From the NCBI GenBank assembly GCA_903919145.1, contig CAIXGW010000080.1:1-54535 (forward strand): a stretch of DNA of 54,535 bases. Direction: 5' to 3'. A program made the position numbers and the translations under genes. Positions 1-8,121 of the stretch are shown here, in pieces. The DNA comes from an uncultured Myxococcales bacterium (GTDB taxonomy: Bacteria > Myxococcota_A > UBA9042). Under the pieces are notes generated by a model that saw nothing but the letters and a program-made list of their open reading frames with translations, did no database searches and was not told the DNA's origin. Each line of letters begins with the position of its first letter. Positions within the stretch are counted from its first letter, which is position 1.

Positions 1-2418
1 TGCACTTCGACCCCGACCACTGGCCTGTGCGACGATGGCAACCAATGCACCCAGAACGATGTGTGCAGCCAGGGCAAGTGCTCTGGCGGTGCGCCGACCT
101 GCGACGACAAGAACCCCTGCACCACCGATAGCTGCAATCCGCTGTCGGGCTGCGTCTACGCCAACGCCAGCAACCTCTGCGACGACGGCAATGCCTGCAC
201 CGTCAATGACAGCTGCGCTTTTGGCAAGTGCGTCGCTGGCGGCCAGAAGAACTGCAACGACAACAACCCCTGCACCAGCGACAGCTGCTCGCAGGACACC
301 TGCCAAAACACCAACAACTCGGCAAGCTGCAGCGACAACGACCCCTGCACCCTCGGCGACGCCTGCAACGGCGGCAGCTGCAAGCCCGGCAGCACCGCGG
401 CGACCTGCAATGACGCCAACCTCTGCACCGACGACACCTGCAAGGCCGGCGTGGGCTGCCAGTATCTGCCCAACACCCAAGCGTGCACCGACGCCAACGC
501 CTGCACCAGCGGCGACATCTGTACCAACGGGGCCTGCAAGGGCCCAACGACCGTGGTCTGCGATGACAAGGACGGCTGCACCGCCGACACCTGCATCGCC
601 AGCACTGGCTGCAAGGCCGCGCCAGACCCCGCCAAATGCGACGACAAGAACGTCTGCACCACCGACAGCTGCAAATCCCCAGAGGGCGTCTGCGGTCATG
701 TGGCCCTGCCCGGCTGCTGCACCAAGGCCGCCGACTGCGATGACAAGGACCCGTGCACCAACGACTGGTGCGCTGGCAACACCTGCGTGCACAAGAGCAA
801 CGGCACCTGCTGCAAGACCACCGGCGACTGCAGCGACGGCACACTCTGCACCGGCGACAGCTGCGTCGACGGCAAGTGCCAGTACGTCACCTTCGCGGTG
901 CCCGCAACCCCAACTTACGAAGCTGACTGGGAAATCCCCGGAGACGGCCTGGGTTGGGTGCCCAATCCGCCGGTCGGTGGCCTGGGCTGGACCCAGGTGA
1001 GCGGCATCGTCTCGGCCAAGGGCAGCGGCGCGCTCAAGTTTGGCAAGGCGACAGGAGGTACCTTTGCCGGCATCACCTCGGCCATCAGCACAGAGGTCCT
1101 GGGCCCCAAGTTCACCGTTCCGGCCGGCGGCGCCACCGCGCTGACCTTGGCGTGGAAGCAAGACTTCACCGGGCTCTCTAGCTCGGTGTACCCGCCGCTG
1201 CGCATCGAAATCCTGAGCGGTGGCAAAGTGTGGCAGGCCTTCAGTGGCACCTACAATTTGCTCAAGACTTTTGCTGTGGCCACCGTCGATCTGACCCCCT
1301 ACGGCGGCCAGGACGTGCAGATCCGCTTGCGCGGCACCGTCTACGGCACCACCACGACCCCCGCCAATGGCACCGGTGTGTTGGTAGACAACCTGTTGGT
1401 CCAGTGGAATTGCAGTGGCGCCAAGGCGTGCAGCAGCGACTCCGGCTGCGCCAGCGCCGTGCCGTGCGCCGAGGGCCAGTGCCTGGCCGGCGAGTGCACC
1501 TATGCGTACAAGTGCTGCGCCAACGCCCTGGACTGCAATGACAACATTGCCTGCACCACCGACAGCTGTAGCGTCGACAAGTGCATCCACACCAAGGCCG
1601 CCGGCTGCTGCTCGGTGGATGCTGGCTGCGACGACGGCCTCTCTTGCACCCTTAACAGCTGCGGGGCCGACAACAAGTGCAAGTACTCTGCGATTTCAGA
1701 GTGCTGCACGGCAGACAGCCAGTGCAACGACGCCGACAGCTGCACCATCGACAGCTGCAAGGCCGGCCAGTGCAGCTTTAGCAACACCTGCTGCAGCAGC
1801 GACGCCGAGTGCGACGACAAGAACGACACCTGCACCGTAGACAAGTGCGTCGCCGGCAAGTGCACCTACAGCTCTACCGGCAAGCCCGGCTGCTGCTTGC
1901 CAGAGTTCAACAAGGAGACCTTTGATGCCGACGTCGTTACGGGTTGGACCTTCATCAACAGCTCTGGCCCCACCAAGGGCTGGCAGGTCTGGAAGACGCC
2001 CAAGACCCCGCCCGGTTCCAAGAGCGCTCCCGCTGTCCTCTACTACGGCGATCCGTTGATCGGCAACTTTGCCTTCAGTGGCGCCAACAGCGGCTCGGCA
2101 ACAGGCCAGCTGTGGACCATTCCGCTGGGGGCCATCAAGCCCACGCTGAAGTTCTGGGTCTACAAAGACTCTGAGATGGGCGGCACTTTTGACAAGCTCA
2201 ACGTGCTGCTGGTCAGCGGCGCTTCAACGGTGGCTCTGCTCCAAGAGAGCAGCGGCACCTACACGAGCCAGCAGTGGAAAGAGGTCAGCATCGATCTGTC
2301 GGCCCATGTCGGCAAGTCGGTGCAGGTCAGATTCCAATTCGACACCGTCGACAGCATTGGCAATTCGGGCCTGGGCGTGGTGATCGACGACGTGCGCCTG
2401 ACCCAGACCTGCCAGTAG
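1..2418 (+). CDS. Giant Cys-rich secreted/surface protein, 3' part (5' end outside the window)
   Basis: Frame 1 is open from the first base to a TAG at 2416, so this is the C-terminal 805 residues of a longer protein. About fifteen Cys-rich units of the form C-x-D-x3-C-T-x-D-x-C follow one another. They resemble the Dictyostelium CTDC-type repeat (Dicty_CTDC) that is common in myxobacterial surface proteins. Eleven come first, then a beta-sandwich, MAM-like domain (about residues 305-470), then four more repeats, then a second such domain (about 634-805) ending with the typical VVIDDVRL strand. The many Cys pairs imply an exported, disulfide-bonded protein, probably an adhesin or structural surface protein. 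Domain calls are from pattern only. No catalytic motif is visible, and the signal peptide would lie outside the window. Confidence 0.85.
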   Translation, partial: CTSTPTTGLCDDGNQCTQNDVCSQGKCSGGAPTCDDKNPCTTDSCNPLSGCVYANASNLCDDGNACTVNDSCAFGKCVAGGQKNCNDNNPCTSDSCSQDTCQNTNNSASCSDNDPCTLGDACNGGSCKPGSTAATCNDANLCTDDTCKAGVGCQYLPNTQACTDANACTSGDICTNGACKGPTTVVCDDKDGCTADTCIASTGCKAAPDPAKCDDKNVCTTDSCKSPEGVCGHVALPGCCTKAADCDDKDPCTNDWCAGNTCVHKSNGTCCKTTGDCSDGTLCTGDSCVDGKCQYVTFAVPATPTYEADWEIPGDGLGWVPNPPVGGLGWTQVSGIVSAKGSGALKFGKATGGTFAGITSAISTEVLGPKFTVPAGGATALTLAWKQDFTGLSSSVYPPLRIEILSGGKVWQAFSGTYNLLKTFAVATVDLTPYGGQDVQIRLRGTVYGTTTTPANGTGVLVDNLLVQWNCSGAKACSSDSGCASAVPCAEGQCLAGECTYAYKCCANALDCNDNIACTTDSCSVDKCIHTKAAGCCSVDAGCDDGLSCTLNSCGADNKCKYSAISECCTADSQCNDADSCTIDSCKAGQCSFSNTCCSSDAECDDKNDTCTVDKCVAGKCTYSSTGKPGCCLPEFNKETFDADVVTGWTFINSSGPTKGWQVWKTPKTPPGSKSAPAVLYYGDPLIGNFAFSGANSGSATGQLWTIPLGAIKPTLKFWVYKDSEMGGTFDKLNVLLVSGASTVALLQESSGTYTSQQWKEVSIDLSAHVGKSVQVRFQFDTVDSIGNSGLGVVIDDVRLTQTCQ

Positions 2419-2431
2419 CCCCTGCAGGAGC

Positions 2432-2485
2432 AGGCAATTGCCTCCATCCTAGCCCAGGAGTTGGCGCTTTTTTACACAAAGCGCC
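2432..2485 (+). terminator. Inverted repeats after the Cys-rich gene, possible terminator
   Basis: A perfect 12-bp palindrome (AGGCAATTGCCT, 2432-2443) is followed by a hairpin with 8-bp arms (GGCGCTTT at 2463-2470 and AAAGCGCC at 2478-2485) and a 7-nt loop. The hairpin starts 44 bp after the stop codon. There is no T-run after it on the plus strand, so it is an imperfect intrinsic terminator at best. It may instead act with Rho or protect the 3' end. Confidence 0.35.
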
Positions 2486-2547
2486 GCGACAGAACCGCCC
2501 GGCGCAGCTAGACTGACGCCAGCGGCTGGAGCCGCGCCAGCGAGACC

Positions 2548-3891
2548 ATGCTCAGCGCACACCATTGGATTTGTTCAGCCTTTGCGATGACGATGGTCGC
2601 CAGCCCGGCCTGGGCAGAGGCCGACGGCGCGTGGACGCCAGAGCGGGCGTGGAACGAGGCGATGCGCCTCAATCCACAGCTCAAAGCGATCGACGCCACG
2701 GCCGACGCCGCCCGGGCGCGCATCCAAGGGGCCCGCAGCCCGCAGGTGCCCACGGCTGCTGTGGATGCCAGCCACCGCCAGTCAACGGCCAACTTCGCCG
2801 CCCAACCCGGCCAGGTGCCCAGGAGCTTCAACAACGCGACCTCGACGTTTTCTTTGGAGCCCTTTGCCTTCTGGCAGGCCGGCGCGTCTGGCCGCTGGAC
2901 GTTTGCCGACTTTGGGCGCACGGCGGCCAGCGTCCATGCCGCCGAGCACAGCGCCAGCGCCGCCGTGGCCGATGCCCGCAACGTCCGCCGCCAGGTCTGG
3001 CTGCAGGTCATCAGCGCCTACCAGCTGGTCCTGTCGTCGGAAGCCGCGGTCACCGCTGCCCAAGAGGCCCGCGATCAGTCGGCCCAGCGCCGCGAATTGG
3101 CCAGATCGCGAGTCGAGGCGCGGATGCGCCCGCCCCTTGACCTGATGAGGGCAGAGAGCGACCTGGCGTCCGCCGAAGTAGCGGTGCTGCGCGCCGACGA
3201 GCAGGTCCGAGCCAGCCGCATCGCCTTGACCGTGGCCATTGGCCTGCAGCAGCCAGTGAGCGGCCCTCTGGCGCCGCTGAGCATGGTCGAGCCCGAGCTG
3301 GCCGAGGAGCGCCTCCATGCGCCCCAAGCCCTGGAGCGCTGGACGGCGGCGGCCAGCGACCAGCGCGACGAGATCAAGGCCCTGCAGGAGCGCCGACTGG
3401 CCGCGCAGGCCGAGCTGCTGGCAGCCCAGCGCGCGGCCAATCCCAGCCTATTCTTGAACGGTTCAGCGACCTTGGCTGGCACGCAGCTGACCGGCATGGC
3501 CTTCAACCTGGGGCTGGCTGCCGGCGTGACCTGGCCCGTCTCCAACGCATGGCTGGCTCAGCCCCAGATCGCCGAGATCCGCGCCCGGATTCGCGCCCTG
3601 GATGGCCAGGAGCAGACTCTGGTGCTGACCACGCGCGCGGAGCTCGACGCCGCCCGCACCGCTGTTGCCCAGGTCCGCAAGCGGCGCCCGGCGCTGGTCA
3701 CCCTGCGCGAATTCTCTGCCAAGGCCTACGAGCAGGCCAACATTCGCTACAGCGCCGGCGCGGCCACCCTGACCGAGGTCATCGACGCCGCCGCGGGCAT
3801 CAGCCAGGCGCGGCTGCAGCTGCTGCAGGCCGACCTGGAAGAGGCCCTGGCCATCGCCCGCTGGCGCGCGGCGATGAGCAAGCTGCCCTAG
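2548..3891 (+). CDS. TolC-family outer-membrane efflux/secretion channel
   Basis: 447 residues, the usual size for the family. An N-terminal signal peptide ends near ASPAWA-EA. The rest is the OEP architecture: long Ala/Gln/Arg/Glu-rich helices (about 110-230 and 260-430) with two internally similar halves, each carrying a short beta-like segment. Members form trimeric channels that connect inner-membrane pumps (RND, ABC or MFS with an adaptor protein) to the outside. No pump or adaptor gene lies beside it, so it is probably shared with transporters encoded elsewhere. The ATG at 2548 has a weak ribosome-binding site, but an in-frame TAG at 2509 limits how far upstream the start can be. The family call is strong; the substrate is unknown. 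Confidence 0.85.
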   Translation: MLSAHHWICSAFAMTMVASPAWAEADGAWTPERAWNEAMRLNPQLKAIDATADAARARIQGARSPQVPTAAVDASHRQSTANFAAQPGQVPRSFNNATSTFSLEPFAFWQAGASGRWTFADFGRTAASVHAAEHSASAAVADARNVRRQVWLQVISAYQLVLSSEAAVTAAQEARDQSAQRRELARSRVEARMRPPLDLMRAESDLASAEVAVLRADEQVRASRIALTVAIGLQQPVSGPLAPLSMVEPELAEERLHAPQALERWTAAASDQRDEIKALQERRLAAQAELLAAQRAANPSLFLNGSATLAGTQLTGMAFNLGLAAGVTWPVSNAWLAQPQIAEIRARIRALDGQEQTLVLTTRAELDAARTAVAQVRKRRPALVTLREFSAKAYEQANIRYSAGAATLTEVIDAAAGISQARLQLLQADLEEALAIARWRAAMSKLP

Positions 3892-3971
3892 CAGCCTGTT
3901 GGAATTCTTGGCGACCGCGTCCCCGGCCAGGTTAGCCTTGGTGGAATCGTCGGAGGGGTTGGCCTCCAAGC

Positions 3972-3989
3972 GCCGACTGTCCAGTCGGC
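3972..3989. terminator. Hairpin between convergent genes
   Basis: GCCGACT (3972-3978) and AGTCGGC (3983-3989) form a perfect 7-bp stem with a GTCC loop, in the 261-bp gap between the TolC gene and the convergent deacetylase gene. There is no flanking U-tract on either strand. It may be a weak bidirectional terminator. I see no gene in the rest of this gap. Confidence 0.3.
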
Positions 3990-4152
3990 CCCACGGGAGC
4001 TGGCGAATGGCTTTAACAGGCGTTCTGCCCGAATCGTGGAGGCGGAGGGGATCCTGGGGCGGTTCGTCGCCGCGGACGGCTCAATGGCCGCCTGCGCGGG
4101 CAGACGGCGCCATGATGCCCCGCGAATTCATTAGCCGGGCGCCTCTGAGCTC

Positions 4153-7100
4153 TTACTTCAGCCCCGCCTGGAAGCTCAGCACCGTTCCGGCAGGCAGCGA
4201 GCTCTTGAACACCACCCGCCGGCCGCTGATCTGCACGGTGCCGGCGCCGGGGCAGGCAAAGCTCGCAATGTTGTCGGCGAATTCGATGGCGAAATCTTTG
4301 ATGGGCAAAGTTCCGACGACCACCGTGCCAACGTAGCCCTGGGCCGGCTGCCAAACGGCGTCAAGCGCTACCTGGTCGCGGGCCTTCCACCAATCGCCAA
4401 GCGCGGTCATGTCGCCGACTACCACGCCGGTGGGCGCGATCAGGTCCAAGAACTTGGCAATCGAGTCGACCTTCCAGATCAGATTCTCTGGTCCTACGCC
4501 CACCCCGTAGGAGGGATGGACCAGGGTCACGTTCCAGGCGCCGTTGTCAGAGTTGCGCTTGAGTGCATTGAACCAGTTGCTCAAAAAGCGGTTCTGGTTG
4601 GCCGACTGCAGCTCTGTGCGGGTGGTCACGCCGCCAACGATGTCTCCCATGCCGTCTTCTTGGCAGATGGGCAGCTCCCACAGGGCCTGCTGCTTGAACA
4701 CGTGGTCCATATAGGGCCAGCGGTCTGCCTTGAGCGGAAAGTTGCTGCGCAGGTCGCCGACTGCAAAGCTCGAGTCGTATTCGACCCCGGCGCCAGCCAA
4801 GACTTCAAACTGGTTGGCGTGAACAGAGAGGTACGGCGAGCGCCACGAGCGGATCTTGGGCGCAGAGGGCGCTTCGGCGGCCAGGGTTTGCAGATTGACC
4901 AGGGTCTCTCCGCACAGCGTTGGGTTGGCCGTGTCATAGCTGGCCTTGTCTACGTAGCAATTGCCAAGCGGCAGGCTGGCCTGGCTCAAGTGCTGGATGC
5001 TGTGGCCACCCGTCGGGCACATGCCGCGCTCGCACAGCTGATTGGGCAGTCCGGCGTTGTTGTAGCCAGCCACGTAGTCGGTGGTGACCATGTAAGAGCC
5101 TTTGACGCCGTGGGCCAGTTCCATATCCGCCATCTGCAGGGCCCCGGAGGCGCCGTACTCTTGGCCTGGGTTGTGGCTGTCTGGAGCATCGATGTCGTGG
5201 CTCATCACCGCCACCGATGGCGCCGCGCCAGGAGCGGCGTTCTTGACCGCAAAGTGACCGCCGCCGCCTTCGCGCAACAGCCCCTTGAGCATCATGGGCA
5301 GGATGTCTCGGCCCGGGTCAAAGCAGTTGACGTAGCAGCGCATCCACGTGTACGAAAGGGGGTCATAGCCCAGGGTATACACGGCGCCGGCGCCCACGGC
5401 CTTTCGGGTCCACGTCGGGCCAAGGTTGGTAGCGCCGTCGCGCACCGACGCCCACACCTGGGTCCCAGCGTTCAAGCCGTAGATGTAAGTCGAAACCGGC
5501 GAGAACGACGGATCCTTACTCAGCAGGAAATCGCGCTCTTCCGGCGCATCCAGCCACAGCGACGCCGCCCTCTCACCCTCTACCCTCAAGGTGCGGCCAG
5601 TGTTGATCTTGGTATGGCTACTGAGGCCGGCCCAGTTCAAAACCGTTGGGCCAATAGGCTTGTAGAGCACCACCAGGCCGCCGCTCTGCATGTAGGCGTC
5701 CAAGGCATCGCGCTGCCACTGGGCCAGCGTTTCATCCATGGTGTAGCCGGGGATTAGCACCACCGCGTAGTCCCCAAGATTGGCAAAGCCATCCCACCAG
5801 TCGGTGGAGACCCCAGGCGAAGCTTTGGTCAGGGCGTGGTGGGGAATGCCGCCGGCCTGCAGCATTTCGACCAAGCCATTGACGTAGGTCGGCGACTCGG
5901 CCCACATGTGATTGGGCATCAGCACGCGCACTTTCAAGGGCTTGGCTGCCGCGGTGCTGGCCTCGTCGGTGGTGCCGTCGCAGTCGTCGTCAATGCCGTT
6001 GCTGGCCTCTTGCACGGCCGGCGAGGTCAAGCACACCTTCTGGCCGTCGATGCAGCCCGCATAGCCGGTGCCGCAGCCCCCCGGAGCGCCGGTCGAGCAC
6101 TGGTTCTGGGCCACCGGCAAGAGCAGGTCGGTGTTGCCGTCGCAGTCGTTGTCCTTGCCGTCGCAGAGGGTCTCTACCGCTTGATTGGCTGCGTCGCCGA
6201 TGGGCACTGGGCACTTGCGCGCCAGCTCGGCGTTCATCAGCAGCTGCGACGAGTCGGGATAAGACTGGTGGACTTCGACCGCCAGCACGTTGGTTCCGCT
6301 GACCAGCAGCGCCGGGTTGACAGCCGCGGTGCGGATCTGGTCGCCCTCGGCCGGATACAGGGCCCAGTTGGTATAGCCGATGGTCCCGGTGGGCAAGGCA
6401 CTGCGAAAGATCTCGACGCCATTGAGGTAGACAACGGCTGCGTCGTCGCGGTGCAGCGTCAGGGTCAACGCATTGAACTTGCTGGGATCGGCTACCTGAA
6501 AGCTGCGGCGAAAGTAGGTGGTCGGGTACTTGTTGCTGGCGTTGCCGCCGTAGCCGATGGTCGTTGCCAGGCCCGAGGTGCCGTAGCCAAGGGGTGCGCT
6601 GCCAGTGGGCCACGCGGTGTCGACAAAACCTACGCTTTTCCAGGTAGACGCCGGCGCGCTGCTGGTCACCAGGTAGCGCCAGGACGCGCCAAGGGCGACC
6701 AACCCTGATCCTCCGCAGCCCGAGTCGGCCTGGTGAACGCAAGCGCCGGTGCTGGTGTTACAGGTGTCCAGGGTACAGGGGTCGCTGTCGTCGCAGTTGA
6801 TGGCCGGGCCGATCGCGCAGGCGCCACCGCTGCAGGCATCGGCCGTGCAGGCGTTGGAGTCGGCGCTGCAGGGAGCGCTGTTGGCGACGTAGACGCATCC
6901 TGTGGCGGTGTTGCAGGTGTCATCGGTGCAGGGGTTGCCGTCGCCGCAGGTGGGCGCGCCACCGGGGCTGCAGGAGCCGGCAGCACAAGTGTCTGCTGTA
7001 CAAGCACTTCCGTCGATGTCGCAGCTGCCGGTGGTGGCGACGTGGGTGCAGCCGGCCGTGGGGCTGCAGGCGTCGGCGGTGCAGCCGTTGGCGTCATTGC

Positions 7101-7806
7101 AGTTGAGCACGGTCCCGCCGCCGCAGCTGCCGCTGGTGCATGTGGTGCCGCTGGTGCAGACGCTGGCGTCGTCGCAGCTGGCACCGCTGGCCTTGCCGGC
7201 GCAGGGCCCGCTGTCCCACACCACCACCAAAAGCGGCCTGTTGGCTGTGGATTCGCGGGAATTGAAGCGCGCGATGGCGGCAGAGGTTCCGCGCACCAGC
7301 AGGTCGACCTGCCCATTGCCTGCTACCGCGCCGGTGATCGCGTAGGGCACGTACACGCTTGCGCCGATGGCCGCAGCGTCGGCCAGCGCGCTGCCAACGA
7401 CGGCTGGCCTGGTGTTCCAAGTAGTGCTCTCTGTCCAGGCAGTTGAGGTCTTGTAGACTGCCGGACCATCGGCCACGGCAGCGGTAGAGTACAGCCGCAG
7501 CGTCGCCGACAGGACCACCGCACCGGTCGGCAAGCCACTGACTTGAAAGCGCAGCAACGTCTCAATCTGCTTAGTAGCTGGCTTGCTGGCCGCCAGATAG
7601 GCCGCGCCGTAGCGGGTCGTGGGGTTGGCCTGTTGAACGCGGGTGTCCAGCGCTGCGGTAAACGTCGATGTCGTCTGCGCAGCCAGCGCCGACCGCGCCG
7701 GCCAGGCTGCACCTAGCAGGGCTGACCCCAACAAGACCGCGGAGGCGGCCATGGTCAGTCCGCGCCCATTGCCCACAATCAGCCGCTGTTGCCAAAATCC
7801 GCTCAT
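4153..7806 (-). CDS. Secreted multidomain polysaccharide deacetylase with Cys-rich and MopE-type repeats
   Basis: 1217 residues from an ATG at 7806 that has a G-rich ribosome-binding site (GGGGGGAC just upstream). An in-frame start 111 bp further upstream lacks one. A signal peptide (to about residue 43) precedes a DNRLRE/CBM96-like beta-sandwich (about 45-198), Cys-rich CTxDxC repeats (200-364), a galactose-binding-like domain (370-533), two MopE-type motifs (CDGKDNDCDG and NGIDDDCDGTTDE, about 545-620), a ThuA/class-I-amidotransferase-like domain (620-760) and a C-terminal NodB-type deacetylase domain (about 865-1217). The deacetylase motifs are visible: HDID, HSIQH (the HSxxH zinc motif) and RSPY. 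It probably removes acetyl groups from an extracellular or cell-wall polysaccharide, with the other domains giving binding or surface display. It stands alone between unrelated genes. Confidence 0.85.
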   Translation of the reverse strand: MSGFWQQRLIVGNGRGLTMAASAVLLGSALLGAAWPARSALAAQTTSTFTAALDTRVQQANPTTRYGAAYLAASKPATKQIETLLRFQVSGLPTGAVVLSATLRLYSTAAVADGPAVYKTSTAWTESTTWNTRPAVVGSALADAAAIGASVYVPYAITGAVAGNGQVDLLVRGTSAAIARFNSRESTANRPLLVVVWDSGPCAGKASGASCDDASVCTSGTTCTSGSCGGGTVLNCNDANGCTADACSPTAGCTHVATTGSCDIDGSACTADTCAAGSCSPGGAPTCGDGNPCTDDTCNTATGCVYVANSAPCSADSNACTADACSGGACAIGPAINCDDSDPCTLDTCNTSTGACVHQADSGCGGSGLVALGASWRYLVTSSAPASTWKSVGFVDTAWPTGSAPLGYGTSGLATTIGYGGNASNKYPTTYFRRSFQVADPSKFNALTLTLHRDDAAVVYLNGVEIFRSALPTGTIGYTNWALYPAEGDQIRTAAVNPALLVSGTNVLAVEVHQSYPDSSQLLMNAELARKCPVPIGDAANQAVETLCDGKDNDCDGNTDLLLPVAQNQCSTGAPGGCGTGYAGCIDGQKVCLTSPAVQEASNGIDDDCDGTTDEASTAAAKPLKVRVLMPNHMWAESPTYVNGLVEMLQAGGIPHHALTKASPGVSTDWWDGFANLGDYAVVLIPGYTMDETLAQWQRDALDAYMQSGGLVVLYKPIGPTVLNWAGLSSHTKINTGRTLRVEGERAASLWLDAPEERDFLLSKDPSFSPVSTYIYGLNAGTQVWASVRDGATNLGPTWTRKAVGAGAVYTLGYDPLSYTWMRCYVNCFDPGRDILPMMLKGLLREGGGGHFAVKNAAPGAAPSVAVMSHDIDAPDSHNPGQEYGASGALQMADMELAHGVKGSYMVTTDYVAGYNNAGLPNQLCERGMCPTGGHSIQHLSQASLPLGNCYVDKASYDTANPTLCGETLVNLQTLAAEAPSAPKIRSWRSPYLSVHANQFEVLAGAGVEYDSSFAVGDLRSNFPLKADRWPYMDHVFKQQALWELPICQEDGMGDIVGGVTTRTELQSANQNRFLSNWFNALKRNSDNGAWNVTLVHPSYGVGVGPENLIWKVDSIAKFLDLIAPTGVVVGDMTALGDWWKARDQVALDAVWQPAQGYVGTVVVGTLPIKDFAIEFADNIASFACPGAGTVQISGRRVVFKSSLPAGTVLSFQAGLK

Positions 7807-8121
7807 GTCCCCCCCAGAGCACTCGCGCCGCCAAGCCAGCTGCGGTGTAGAACCCAACGCCGCAGAAGCGCTCCCCCAATCTCTCATGCCACAGAGCGGC
7901 CGCTGAGGCAACAGCAAAGATCAGCCAGGGGACTTGGCCGAGGCAGCAAGGCCCCAGGGAAATACGCCGCCACACCGCGCCAGCGCTGGCCAGCCCGGCG
8001 GATCGGGTTTCCGGTTGAAGACAAATGGACGAGCGGCAACACCCGGCGGCCGGTCCCAAGGCCCGTCAGCAGCAAGCGGGTAGAGCGCCGATCCCACCAG
8101 AGGCTTTGGGCAATTTAAGGC
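7807..8121. other. Intergenic region upstream of the deacetylase gene
   Basis: 315 bp between the start of the minus-strand deacetylase gene and the stop of the next minus-strand gene. It should carry the deacetylase promoter. I cannot point to a convincing -35/-10 pair, sigma-54 motif, hairpin or small gene in it. Short open frames here have no recognisable content. Confidence 0.4.

Noticed and set aside
1..890. Regularly spaced repeats that look CRISPR-like at first sight
   Set aside because: The periodicity is that of in-frame Cys-rich protein repeats; the DNA units differ and there are no unique spacers or cas genes.
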